50,766 nt of DNA from DATIXD01 sp035518875 (lineage in GTDB: Bacteria; Pseudomonadota; Gammaproteobacteria; Methylococcales; Methylococcaceae), in contig DATIXD010000187.1 in NCBI GenBank assembly GCA_035518875.1, positions 1 through 50,766 on the forward strand. The letters run 5' to 3'. Shown one piece after another: positions 34,047 through 42,788 of the stretch (the stretch's first letter is position 1; every line of letters starts with the position of its first letter). The notes beneath the pieces are model-generated. The model did not search any database, was not told the DNA's origin, and worked only from the letters and a program-made list of their open reading frames with translations. A program made the translations under genes and the position numbers.

Positions 34047-34696
34047 ACCGCCTGCCCAAACCGGTCTTGACCGCCGCAGCCATCCTCGGCCTATTCTCCG
34101 TGTTCGGCACTGGGCTGGTGGCGCTGGTTCATGACAAGACCGAAGCGCGCATCCTGGAAAACCAGCGTCAGACCCTGCTAAATTCGCTCCGGGCGCTGAT
34201 TCCCGTCGACCGCTACGACAACGACCTCCTTGCCGACGCCATCGAAGTGAACGACCCGGATCTCGGCACGCGCAAGCCGGTGTCGGTCTATCGGGCGCGC
34301 AAGGCCGGCCAGTCGGTCGCCGCCGTGCTCTCGCCCAGCGCGCCGGACGGGTACAACGGCGAGATCAGGCTGCTGGTGGCGATCTGGGCGGACGGGAGGC
34401 TGGCCGGGGTGCGTGTGCTCGCCCACAAGGAGACGCCGGGGCTGGGCGATCCCATCGACGAGAACAAATCCGATTGGATTTTCGGTTTCAACGGCCTGTC
34501 GCTGGACAACCCGCCCGAAGGCTTCTGGAAGGTAACACGCGACGGCGGTGTTTTCGACCAGTTTACCGGGGCAACTATCACCCCGCGCGCCGTGGTCAAG
34601 GCGGTACGCAAGACGCTGGGCTATTTCGCCCTGAACCGAGCGGCGCTGTTCTCCGAGCCGGCGCAAAGCGGCGTCGATTCGCCGATCGAAGAATAG
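34043..34696 (+). CDS. rnfG: Rnf complex subunit RnfG
   Basis: A 217-residue subunit with one N-terminal membrane helix (about 8-28) and a periplasmic FMN-binding domain. The covalent FMN site is the Thr of FDQFTGATITPRAVVKAV (about residue 175), and the GYNGEIRLLVAI and HKETPGLGDPIDENKSDWI stretches are typical of RnfG/NqrC. The ATG at 34043 overlaps the rnfD stop; longer in-frame starts would lie inside rnfD. The C-terminal about 20 residues are variable. Confidence 0.95.
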   Translation: MNRLPKPVLTAAAILGLFSVFGTGLVALVHDKTEARILENQRQTLLNSLRALIPVDRYDNDLLADAIEVNDPDLGTRKPVSVYRARKAGQSVAAVLSPSAPDGYNGEIRLLVAIWADGRLAGVRVLAHKETPGLGDPIDENKSDWIFGFNGLSLDNPPEGFWKVTRDGGVFDQFTGATITPRAVVKAVRKTLGYFALNRAALFSEPAQSGVDSPIEE

Positions 34697-34739
34697 ATGG
34701 GCGGCTTGGGTCGCCCCTAAATTCCCATAAAGGCAAAAC

Positions 34740-35441
34740 ATGAACCTGTCCCAATACCGCAAGATCGCTTTCGACGGCCTGTGGAAAAACAATCAGGCCC
34801 TGGTTGCCCTGTTGGGGCTTTGTCCCTTGCTGGCCGTCAGCAACTCGGTGATCAACAGCCTGGGGCTGGGCTTGGCGACGACTGTTGCCCTGATATTTTC
34901 CAACACCATCGTTTCGCTGATCCGGGGCCATGTGACCAGCGAGATCCGCCTGCCGGTGTTCGTGCTGGTGATCGCCGCCAACGTGACTGTCATCGAGCTG
35001 CTGATGAACGCTTTCTTTCACGACCTGCACAAGATTCTGGGCATCTTCATCCCGCTGATCGTCACCAATTGCGCCATCATCGGCCGCGCCGAGGCCTTCG
35101 CCTCGAAGAATCCGGTCGATTGGGCCTTTCTGGATGGCCTGTTCATGGGGTTGGGCTTCACTTTCGCCTTGGTGGCGCTCGGGGCGCTGCGCGAAGTGAT
35201 CGGCCTCGGCACGCTGCTGGCCAGGGCCGACCTGATGTTCGGCGACTTCGCCCGCGATTGGACCATCCGGGTCTTCGACGATTACGGGGGGTTTCTGCTG
35301 GCCATTCTGCCGCCGGGCGCGTTCATCGGCTTGGGGCTGATCATCGCGGTCAAAAACGTCGTCGACGCCCGCCGCGTGAAAATGCCAGCCGCCGAGGAAG
35401 TCACCGTGCAGATCATTCCCTCTCCACACAGGGCCGAGTAG
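34740..35441 (+). CDS. rnfE: Rnf complex subunit RnfE
   Basis: A 233-residue integral membrane subunit, paralogous to RnfA, with six helices. Family motifs: WKNNQALVALLGLCPLLAVSNS at the N-terminus (shown in part), a TNCAIIGRAEAFASKNPV loop (about 105) with the cluster-ligand Cys, DGLFMGLGFTFALVALGALREVIG and a C-terminal LPPGAFIGLGLIIA. It completes the A-B-C-D-G-E order found in gammaproteobacteria. rlmM follows 36 bases later on the same strand and may be read through. Confidence 0.95.
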   Translation: MNLSQYRKIAFDGLWKNNQALVALLGLCPLLAVSNSVINSLGLGLATTVALIFSNTIVSLIRGHVTSEIRLPVFVLVIAANVTVIELLMNAFFHDLHKILGIFIPLIVTNCAIIGRAEAFASKNPVDWAFLDGLFMGLGFTFALVALGALREVIGLGTLLARADLMFGDFARDWTIRVFDDYGGFLLAILPPGAFIGLGLIIAVKNVVDARRVKMPAAEEVTVQIIPSPHRAE

Positions 35442-35477
35442 CTCGGCGTCTCCCATTGCCCGAACCCCGAACCGCCG

Positions 35478-36545
35478 ATGTTGAACGCCCTCCTGCTTTA
35501 CTGCCGCGCCGGGTTCGAGAAGGAATGCGCGGGTGAAATACACGAACAGGCAGGGGCGCTGGAGGTGGCCGGTTACTTGAAGGCGGAACCGAACAGCGGC
35601 TTTGTCGTTTTTACGCCCTACGACCCGGCTTCGGTGGCGGCGCTGTACTCGCGGCTTCGATTCAGCGAGCTGATATTCGCTCGCCAGCTGATCTTCGTCC
35701 TGCCCCTGCTGAACGGGCTCTCGCCCACTGACCGCATCACCCCGCTGCTGACGGCGGCGCGGTCGTTGGCCGAGGGTTATTCGCAAATCTTTCTGGAAAC
35801 GGCGGACACCAACGCGGCCAAGGCGTTGTCGGTATTCGTGCGCAAGTTCGCCGGGCCTTTCGAGCACGCCGCCCGACACGCCGGGCTGATAGGCGATACG
35901 GGCAATCGCTCAGCACCCCGGTTGCATCTGTTCTTTTTCGACTCCACGGCGGCTTATGTGGGGCTGTCGAAGCCCGGCAACTCTTCGCCCTGGCTCATGG
36001 GCATACCGCGGTTGAAGCTTCTCCGTTCCGCCCCCAGCCGCTCGGCCCTGAAGCTGGAGGAGGCCTTTCTGACGTTTCTCGGCGACGAACCCGAGAACCT
36101 CCGCCCCGGCATGAGCGCGGTCGATCTGGGCGCGGCGCCAGGCGGCTGGAGCTGGCAGTTGGCCAGGCGCAGCATCCGCGTCACCGCGGTGGACAACGGC
36201 CCTATGGACAAGGAACTGCTGGATTCGGGCCTGGTCGAGCATCTGCGTGCGGACGGGTTCCGCTACCGCCCGGGCAAACCGGTCGACTGGCTGGTCTGCG
36301 ACATGGTGGAGCAGCCCGCGCGCATCGCGGCGCTGGTGGCGCGATGGCTCGCGGAAGGCGATTGCCGGCATGCGATCTTCAATCTCAAGCTGCCGATGAA
36401 AAAACGCTTTGATGAAGCGAAGCGCTGCCGAAAGATCATCGAAGAAATCCTAAACGCTGCCAAAGTCCCTTGCCGGCTGGGGTTCAAGCAGCTCTATCAC
36501 GACCGCGAAGAAATTACCGGCTACCTGACCCGAGCGATCGCTTGA
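35478..36545 (+). CDS. rlmM: 23S rRNA 2'-O-ribose (C2498) methyltransferase RlmM
   Basis: A 355-residue methyltransferase that modifies C2498 of 23S rRNA. The N-terminal half (about 1-180) is the THUMP-like RNA-binding part with LLYCRAGFEKECAGEI; the C-terminal Rossmann domain has the SAM-binding VDLGAAPGGWSWQLARR (about 214-230) and the VDWLVCDMVEQPARIA stretch (about 268) with the catalytic Asp, and a catalytic Lys in FNLKLPMKKR (about 305). Length matches the family (E. coli 366). Follows the rnf operon closely. Confidence 0.95.
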   Translation: MLNALLLYCRAGFEKECAGEIHEQAGALEVAGYLKAEPNSGFVVFTPYDPASVAALYSRLRFSELIFARQLIFVLPLLNGLSPTDRITPLLTAARSLAEGYSQIFLETADTNAAKALSVFVRKFAGPFEHAARHAGLIGDTGNRSAPRLHLFFFDSTAAYVGLSKPGNSSPWLMGIPRLKLLRSAPSRSALKLEEAFLTFLGDEPENLRPGMSAVDLGAAPGGWSWQLARRSIRVTAVDNGPMDKELLDSGLVEHLRADGFRYRPGKPVDWLVCDMVEQPARIAALVARWLAEGDCRHAIFNLKLPMKKRFDEAKRCRKIIEEILNAAKVPCRLGFKQLYHDREEITGYLTRAIA

Positions 36546-36643
36546 GCCGGCTCGGTGCAGGAATGCACAAATAATGCGCAGCTTCACGGCGCGCATCCGG
36601 CCAGCGGCGAGACTAACGCCTAAATCGGGCGGATTTTAAGAGA

Positions 36644-36659
36644 TGGCACGCTGCGTGCT
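36644..36659 (+). promoter_or_regulatory. Sigma-54 (RpoN) promoter, near consensus
   Basis: TGGCACGCTGCGTGCT has the -24 GG (36645-36646) and -12 GC (36657-36658) separated by exactly 10 bases, and TGGCACG is a perfect -24 block. Transcription would begin near 36670. No ORF follows before the terminator at 36719-36747. Confidence 0.65.
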
Positions 36660-36669
36660 TAATATACAG

Positions 36670-36747
36670 CGAAGAGCATGACTCCTCTTTGTTTTGCTTA
36701 CCTCCTTCTTCAGCGCTTGCCCACCATCCCCTGGTGGGCTTTTTTTT
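36670..36747 (+). ncRNA. Candidate sigma-54-dependent small RNA, about 78 nt
   Basis: The segment between the sigma-54 promoter and a strong intrinsic terminator has no ORF. Its predicted parts are a small 5' hairpin (GAAGAG paired with CTCTTT, around 36671-36692), a single-stranded pyrimidine-rich stretch around 36693-36712 containing ACCTCCTT (36700-36707), identical to the anti-Shine-Dalgarno end of 16S rRNA, and a terminal GCCCACC/GGTGGGC hairpin with eight T. This layout is that of Hfq-type small RNAs that pair with ribosome binding sites. No known family is recognised; the transcript is inferred, not shown. Confidence 0.5.
36719..36747 (+). terminator. Strong intrinsic terminator
   Basis: GCCCACC and GGTGGGC form a perfect 7-bp stem with a 7-base loop, followed by eight T. 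It lies 174 bases after rlmM and closes the candidate small RNA; it may also end rnf-rlmM read-through. Confidence 0.9.
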
Positions 36748-36806
36748 AGAGCACCCGAAGGGGATCGCAGGTTGAGCCGGTTTTCACGAGCCCAGCCGTC
36801 CAACCC

Positions 36807-37634
36807 TCACTGCCGAGTCTCATCCTCGTACTCGAAGGAATCAGGCAAGAGATCGGAGAAAAAATCGGAGTGAGTATTCTCCCGCTTCCTGGCCGCATTC
36901 AGCGCCACGCCCAATTCCTCCTTGATTTTGCCGTCCGATAGCTTTTGCGAAGCTCGAATGGGTGCCTGGTCGGCTTTTTCGAGATAGCCGAGCGCCTTGT
37001 CGTAATCGCCTTCGTGCAGCCAGAAATCGCCGAGGAAGTAATTGGCGTCCAGCGCGTTCGGATAGAGCCTGAGCGCGGCCTCCAAATATTGCCGGGCCAG
37101 ATTGTCGTCGCCATAGGAGATCGGCCAGCCGGGCAGGCGGTAATAGAGGTTGCCGAGGGTAATGAAGGCCGAGGCCTCCATCGCCTTGGGGTCGAAGTCG
37201 ATCGATTTGACCAATAACTCCCGCGCCTCCCTGATGCGGCTCAGGGAGCTGAGTCCCCAGTCGGCAGCCGCGTATGTGCAGAGGATGATCGCCTCGAGGA
37301 TCAGCGGCTCGGCGCGATTGGGATATTGTTCCTTGACGGCGCGAACCCGGGCCAGCAAGGCGGTGAATTTCTCCACTTGCTGGTCCTCCGGCAATCGGTA
37401 AAAAACCTCGGCCCATTCGTCTTGAATAACCTGGATCGCTTCTTCCACGCCGGGCTGCGCACCGGCGCCGGTTACCCGAAAAACCGCGAGCATCGCCACA
37501 AGCGCTAATATACAGCTGAATTTCAAGCTTTGACTGTCTCCGATGGGGGCGATTGCCGGCAATCTTTCGGCTAAGGATGGACGAGCGGCCGGCACGAGGC
37601 CGGGAAGGATAAAACGGAGCGGGCAAGGATTCAA
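36807..37634 (-). CDS. TPR-repeat protein, probably periplasmic
   Basis: A protein of up to 275 residues. After a hydrophobic segment at about 38-57 (LKFSCILALVAMLAVF, cleavage near GAGA-QPG) comes a helical region with TPR-like repeats: DFDPKAMEASAFITLGNLYY, ALRLYPNALDANYFLGDFWLHEGDYDKALGYLEKA (in part). Residues 1-37 before the hydrophobic segment are unusual for a signal peptide; a TTG at 37526 with GGAG upstream would give a normal one. However, the ATG at 37634 overlaps the HAD gene stop (ATGA), which favours coupled translation from there. Probably a periplasmic scaffold; partner unknown. Confidence 0.7.
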   Translation of the reverse strand: MNPCPLRFILPGLVPAARPSLAERLPAIAPIGDSQSLKFSCILALVAMLAVFRVTGAGAQPGVEEAIQVIQDEWAEVFYRLPEDQQVEKFTALLARVRAVKEQYPNRAEPLILEAIILCTYAAADWGLSSLSRIREARELLVKSIDFDPKAMEASAFITLGNLYYRLPGWPISYGDDNLARQYLEAALRLYPNALDANYFLGDFWLHEGDYDKALGYLEKADQAPIRASQKLSDGKIKEELGVALNAARKRENTHSDFFSDLLPDSFEYEDETRQ

Positions 37635-38299
37635 TCCTTGCTCAGGCGCACGGGCATTAATTCCCGAAAATCCTCGATGGCGGGAAATTCCGTGATGTCC
37701 CGGCTGGGCCTGGTGGTGTCGTGTTTGCGCACCGCGACCGGATAACGGATGCCAAAGGCACGGGCCGAGCGCAGCACGGCGAGACTGTCGTCCGCCAACA
37801 GGGTGTGACGGGCATCAAACGGCTCTATCGCACCGAGCTTGCGCCAGAAATCGGGGTCTTCTTTCGGCGCGCCCAGGGCGTGGGAGCTCACGATGGCGTC
37901 GAAAAAGACGTTCAGGCAGGTCTTTTCCATCTTCAAGCCCAGGCTTTTCGGATGGGCGTTGGTCACCAGCAGCAGCCGTTTGCCCATGCGGCGGACCGCT
38001 TCGAGAAACTCGGTGACATGCGGCAGGACCGCGATGAGTCCGTCGATTTCCGCCTTCATGCCGACGATGTCCAGATTCAGCTGTTCGCTCCAGTAGTCCA
38101 GGCAATACCACTCCAGCCGGCCTTCCATCGCCTTGAATCGCGGCGCCAACAGCGCCTTGGCTTCGTCCCGGGCAAGGTTATTGCTTTCGGCGAATCGTTG
38201 CGGAACGAATTCCTGCCAGAAATGGTTATCGAAATTGAGGTCCAACAGGGTGCCGTCCATGTCGAGGAACACGCTTTCAATGTCTTCCCAGTCGATCAT
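37631..38299 (-). CDS. yrfG: HAD-family GMP/IMP nucleotidase (YrfG-like)
   Basis: A 222-residue (E. coli YrfG 222) HAD phosphatase. Motif I is FLDMDGTLLD (about residue 11, nucleophile Asp), motif II LLLVTNAHP (about 110), the Lys of GAPKEDPDFW (motif III, about 145) and motif IV LLADDSLAVL (about 168). A helical cap domain occupies about 20-95. YrfG dephosphorylates GMP and IMP in E. coli; specificity here is inferred from similarity in length and sequence. It is divergent from cysQ across 91 bases, and its stop overlaps the start of the TPR gene. Confidence 0.85.
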   Translation of the reverse strand: MIDWEDIESVFLDMDGTLLDLNFDNHFWQEFVPQRFAESNNLARDEAKALLAPRFKAMEGRLEWYCLDYWSEQLNLDIVGMKAEIDGLIAVLPHVTEFLEAVRRMGKRLLLVTNAHPKSLGLKMEKTCLNVFFDAIVSSHALGAPKEDPDFWRKLGAIEPFDARHTLLADDSLAVLRSARAFGIRYPVAVRKHDTTRPSRDITEFPAIEDFRELMPVRLSKD

Positions 38300-38390
38300 G
38301 AGTTAATATTCCATCGAAATACGCCTGCCGCGCCCAATTCCCACAACCAACCGCCTAATCCCCGTGAGTAGCAGCCAAGGAAACCTCGCT

Positions 38391-39209
<819 letters not shown>

Positions 39210-39233
39210 GTCCAGTCAGACGGCAAGTCAATC

Positions 39234-39262
39234 TTGACGTAAAAACCAATTGCGAGTAGTGT
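39234..39262 (+). promoter_or_regulatory. Sigma-70 promoter of the ilvBH operon
   Basis: TTGACG (39234-39239) and TAGTGT (39257-39262) with the ideal 17-base spacer lie about 80 bases before the ilvB start. The short leader has no clear attenuator or leader peptide. Confidence 0.55.
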
Positions 39263-39343
39263 AACCGGCCATTTTTGGCTTGATCGGCTTGATCGCGAAA
39301 TCGGGCGTTAGAAGGCGCCTGATTCTTTTTAGAGGGTAGTGAA

Positions 39344-41074
39344 TTGGAGCTCAGCGGCGCGGAAATCGTTATCCAGTGTCTGAAAGATGAAGGCGTTGAA
39401 TACATCTTCGGCTATCCGGGCGGGGCGGTGTTGCACATCTATGACGCGCTGTTCAAACAGGACGAGGTTAAGCACATTCTGGTGCGCCACGAACAGGGGG
39501 CGACCCACGCGGCGGACGGGTATGCCCGCTCCACCGGCAAGCCCGGGGTAGTGCTGGTCACTTCGGGGCCGGGCGCGACCAACGCCGTCACCGGCATCGC
39601 CACCGCTTACATGGATTCGATTCCGCTGGTGGTGCTGACCGGCCAGGTGCCGCTGCCCGTCATCGGCAGCGACGCTTTCCAGGAGGCCGACATCGTCGGC
39701 ATCACCCGTCCGTGCGTGAAGCACAATTTCCTGGTCAAGGACGTGCACAAGCTGGCGGAGACGATCAAGAAGGCTTTCTACATCGCCACCACCGGACGCC
39801 CCGGTCCCGTGGTAGTCGATATCCCCAAGGACATTACCGCGCCCCACATCAAGATTCCCTACGTATATCCCCGTAGCGTAAGCCTGCGTTCCTACAACCC
39901 TTCCGTGAAGGGGCACCGCTGGCAGATCAAGAAGGCGGTCGATCTGTTGTTAAGCGCCAAACGGCCGATGATCTACAGCGGCGGCGGCATCATCCTGGGC
40001 AATGCTTCCGCCCAGCTCACCGAATTGACGCGGCTTTTGGGTTTTCCGATTACCAATACGCTGATGGGGCTGGGCGCCTATCCGGCCACCGACCGCCAGT
40101 TCCTCGGCATGTTGGGCATGCACGGCACTTACGAGGCCAATATGGCGATGCACGAATGCGACGTGCTGTTGGCCGCCGGCGCGCGTTTCGACGACCGGGT
40201 GACCGGCAAGATCCCCGAATTCTGTCCCCATGCCAAGATCATCCATATCGACGTCGATCCGGCTTCGATTTCCAAGAATGTGCGCGTCGACATCCCCATT
40301 GTCGGCGAACTCGCCCCGGTCCTGGATGAGCTGATTGCGATGGTCAAGGGGAGCGAGAAAAAGCCTGACCAAGAGGCCCTGGCGAAGTGGTGGGAGCAGA
40401 TCGCCCGCTGGCAGAGCGTGGATTGTTTGCGATATGACCGCAACAGTCCCCTCATCAAGCCGCAACACGTGGTCGAACAGTTGTGGGAGGTCACCCGCGG
40501 GGAAGCCTTCGTCACCTCCGACGTGGGCCAGCACCAAATGTGGGCGGCGCAGTTTTACAGATTCGACAAGCCGCGCCGTTGGATTAACTCCGGCGGCCTT
40601 GGCACGATGGGCTTCGGCTTGCCGGCGGCCATTGGCGTCAAGCTGGCCCACCCGGACGCCGATGTCGTTTGCGTGACCGGCGAGGCCAGCATTCAAATGT
40701 GCATCCAGGAGCTTTCCACTGCGCTCCAGTACCGCACGCCCGTGAAAATAGTCAACCTCAACAACGGCTATATGGGCATGGTGCGGCAGTGGCAGGAGTT
40801 CAGTTACGAGAGCCGCTATTCCCATTCCTATCTCGAAACCCTTCCGGATTTCGTCAAACTGGCGGAAGCCTACGGCCATGTCGGCATGCGCATCGACAAG
40901 CCAGCCGATGTGCGTCCGGCCCTGGAAGAAGCCTTCAAACTCGAAGATCGAACCGTGTTCATGGATTTCCTGACCGATCCCGCCGAAAACGTTTATCCCA
41001 TGATCGAGGCGGGCAAGGCGCACCACCAAATGCGTCTCGCGCCCGGCGTCAGCACGGACACGGAGCTTGCCTGA
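39344..41074 (+). CDS. ilvB: Acetolactate synthase large subunit
   Basis: A 576-residue thiamine-diphosphate and FAD enzyme (AHAS) that makes acetolactate and acetohydroxybutyrate, the first common step to valine, leucine and isoleucine. Motifs in order: YIFGYPGGAVLHIYD, the catalytic Glu of VRHEQGATHAADGYAR (about 48), SGPGATNAVTGIATAYMDSIP, FDDRVTGK (about 282) and the ThDP motif VTGEASIQMCIQELSTALQ, where Glu replaces the usual Asp of GDG (about 446), continuing to LNNGYMGMVRQWQ. The start is a TTG at 39344, aligning with known AHAS starts, after a GAGGG ribosome binding site. ilvH follows 3 bases later. Confidence 0.95.
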   Translation: MELSGAEIVIQCLKDEGVEYIFGYPGGAVLHIYDALFKQDEVKHILVRHEQGATHAADGYARSTGKPGVVLVTSGPGATNAVTGIATAYMDSIPLVVLTGQVPLPVIGSDAFQEADIVGITRPCVKHNFLVKDVHKLAETIKKAFYIATTGRPGPVVVDIPKDITAPHIKIPYVYPRSVSLRSYNPSVKGHRWQIKKAVDLLLSAKRPMIYSGGGIILGNASAQLTELTRLLGFPITNTLMGLGAYPATDRQFLGMLGMHGTYEANMAMHECDVLLAAGARFDDRVTGKIPEFCPHAKIIHIDVDPASISKNVRVDIPIVGELAPVLDELIAMVKGSEKKPDQEALAKWWEQIARWQSVDCLRYDRNSPLIKPQHVVEQLWEVTRGEAFVTSDVGQHQMWAAQFYRFDKPRRWINSGGLGTMGFGLPAAIGVKLAHPDADVVCVTGEASIQMCIQELSTALQYRTPVKIVNLNNGYMGMVRQWQEFSYESRYSHSYLETLPDFVKLAEAYGHVGMRIDKPADVRPALEEAFKLEDRTVFMDFLTDPAENVYPMIEAGKAHHQMRLAPGVSTDTELA

Positions 41075-41077
41075 GCC

Positions 41078-41569
41078 ATGCGACACATCATCTCCATTCT
41101 GATCGAGAACGAAGCGGGTGCACTGTCCCGGGTCGCCGGCCTGTTTTCCGCCCGCGGCTACAACATCGAGTCGCTGACCGTTGCGCCGACGGAAGACGCC
41201 AGCCTCTCGCGGATGACCCTGGTCACGACCGGGAGCGATGAGATCATCGAGCAGATCACCAAGCAGCTCAACAAGCTGATCGACGTGGTCAAGCTGATCG
41301 ACATCTCCGAATCCTCGCACATCGAACGCGAGCTGATGTTGGTCAAGGTGCGCGCCACCAACGGGGCACGCGAGGAAGTCAAACGGCTGACGGATATTTT
41401 CCGCGGCAGGATCATCGACGTGACGCCGACCAGCTACGTCATCGAAGTGACCGGCGAAAAGTCCAAGCTGGATGCTTTTCTGCACGCGCTGGACGCGGAA
41501 CTCATCATTGAGCTGATGCGCTCCGGAACCACGGGCATGCTGCGCGGCGAAAAGGGTTTGAGTTCGTAG
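41078..41569 (+). CDS. ilvH: Acetolactate synthase small (regulatory) subunit
   Basis: A 163-residue regulatory subunit. The N-terminal ACT domain (about 1-75) has ILIENEAGALSRVAGLFSARGYNIESLTVAPT, where valine binds for feedback inhibition; the C-terminal part (about 80-163) carries ERELMLVKVRA and the FRGRIIDVTPTSYVIEVTG stretch needed to activate the large subunit. Length matches E. coli IlvH (163). The stop codon lies inside the left arm of a REP-like palindrome. Confidence 0.95.
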   Translation: MRHIISILIENEAGALSRVAGLFSARGYNIESLTVAPTEDASLSRMTLVTTGSDEIIEQITKQLNKLIDVVKLIDISESSHIERELMLVKVRATNGAREEVKRLTDIFRGRIIDVTPTSYVIEVTGEKSKLDAFLHALDAELIIELMRSGTTGMLRGEKGLSS

Positions 41570-41662
41570 GGTGGGTTAGCGCAGCCCACCGAAAGCGGGT
41601 AGTTACGGTAGCCCGGCCTAGCCCACCCTACAGGTCGGGTGGGCAGGTTCCATCTGCCCACC
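41566..41662. repeat. REP-like palindromes between ilvH and ilvC
   Basis: A GTAGGGTGGG...CCCACCCTAC inverted repeat (41566-41631) overlapping the ilvH stop, followed by a second GGTGGGCAG/CTGCCCACC hairpin (41638-41662). It belongs to the same sequence family as the element at 18763. It may stabilise the ilvBH message or separate ilvC expression. Confidence 0.75.
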
Positions 41663-41740
41663 GAACGGCGGTGGGTAAACGGAAAGACGTTGCTCCACCC
41701 ACGAGAGTTCATTTCATAGAAGCGAGATAAGAGGAATACC

Positions 41741-42757
41741 ATGCAGGTTTATTACGATAAAGACGCCGATCTTTCCATCATCCAGGGCAAGAAGGTCGCC
41801 ATCATCGGCTACGGTTCGCAGGGCCACGCTCACGCCCTTAATCTCAAGGAATCGGGCGTTCAGGTGATCGTCGCCTTGCGCCCCGGTTCCGCTTCCGCCG
41901 TCAAGGCTGAGAACGCCGGCCTGTCGGTCATGGCGATCGAAGACGCCGTCAAGGCCGCCGACGTCGTCATGGTGTTGGCGCCGGACGAGCACCAGGCCAG
42001 ACTTTATCAGGACCAGATCGAAGCGAATATCAAGCAGGGCGCAGCCTTGGCCTTCGCCCACGGCTTCAACATCCATTTCGAGCAGATCTCCCCGCGCGCC
42101 GATCTGGACGTGATCATGATCGCCCCCAAGGGCCCGGGTCATCTGGTGCGTTCCACCTATACCCAGGGCGGCGGCGTACCGAGCCTGATCGCGGTGTTCC
42201 GGAACGCATCCGGACGGGCCAAGGAAATCGCCCTGTCCTACGCCTCCGCCAACGGCGGCGGCCGCGCCGGCATCATCGAAACCAGCTTCCGCGAGGAGAC
42301 CGAAACCGACCTGTTCGGCGAGCAGGCGGTATTGTGCGGCGGCGCAACGGCGCTGGTTCAGGCCGGTTTCGAAACCCTGGTGGAAGCGGGCTACGCCCCG
42401 GAAATGGCCTATTTCGAATGCCTGCACGAACTCAAGCTGATTGTCGACCTGATGTACGAGGGCGGCATCGCCAACATGCGCTACTCGATTTCCAACACGG
42501 CCGAATACGGCGATCTGACCCGAGGGCCCAGGATTGTCACCGAGGAAACCAAGAAGGAGATGAAGAAGATCCTCAAGGAAATCCAGACCGGCGAATTCGC
42601 CCGCGAGTTCATCCTGGAAAACCAGGCCGGCGCCGCCACCCTGAAGGCCAAACGCCGTCTGGGTCGTGAGCATCCGATCGAGCAGGTTGGCGCGAAACTG
42701 CGCGACATGATGCCTTGGATCAAGGCCAACAAGATCGTCGACAAATCCAGGAACTAG
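41741..42757 (+). CDS. ilvC: Ketol-acid reductoisomerase (class I)
   Basis: A 338-residue enzyme that isomerises and reduces acetolactate with NADPH and Mg2+. The Rossmann motif GYGSQGHAHALNL (about 24) is followed by a loop with LRPGSAS, typical of NADP preference; the metal and substrate residues lie in FREETETDLFGEQAVLCGG (about 190; D and E ligands) and FECLHELKLIVDLMYEGG (about 226). Length fits class I (short) enzymes. Ribosome binding site AAGAGGAA. It is followed 31 bases later by pssA. Confidence 0.97.
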   Translation: MQVYYDKDADLSIIQGKKVAIIGYGSQGHAHALNLKESGVQVIVALRPGSASAVKAENAGLSVMAIEDAVKAADVVMVLAPDEHQARLYQDQIEANIKQGAALAFAHGFNIHFEQISPRADLDVIMIAPKGPGHLVRSTYTQGGGVPSLIAVFRNASGRAKEIALSYASANGGGRAGIIETSFREETETDLFGEQAVLCGGATALVQAGFETLVEAGYAPEMAYFECLHELKLIVDLMYEGGIANMRYSISNTAEYGDLTRGPRIVTEETKKEMKKILKEIQTGEFAREFILENQAGAATLKAKRRLGREHPIEQVGAKLRDMMPWIKANKIVDKSRN

Positions 42758-42788
42758 GACCGGTTGCCGTCCGGGCGGCCCGCGAAAT

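Noticed and set aside
34596..35879. A 427-codon antisense frame over rnfG-rnfE-rlmM.
   Set aside because: Lies opposite two or three well-supported genes and has no ribosome binding site or domain signature.
39950..41485. A 511-codon antisense frame over ilvB/ilvH.
   Set aside because: His/Asp/Gly-rich composition typical of the complement of a GC-rich gene; the sense frame is a certain AHAS gene.
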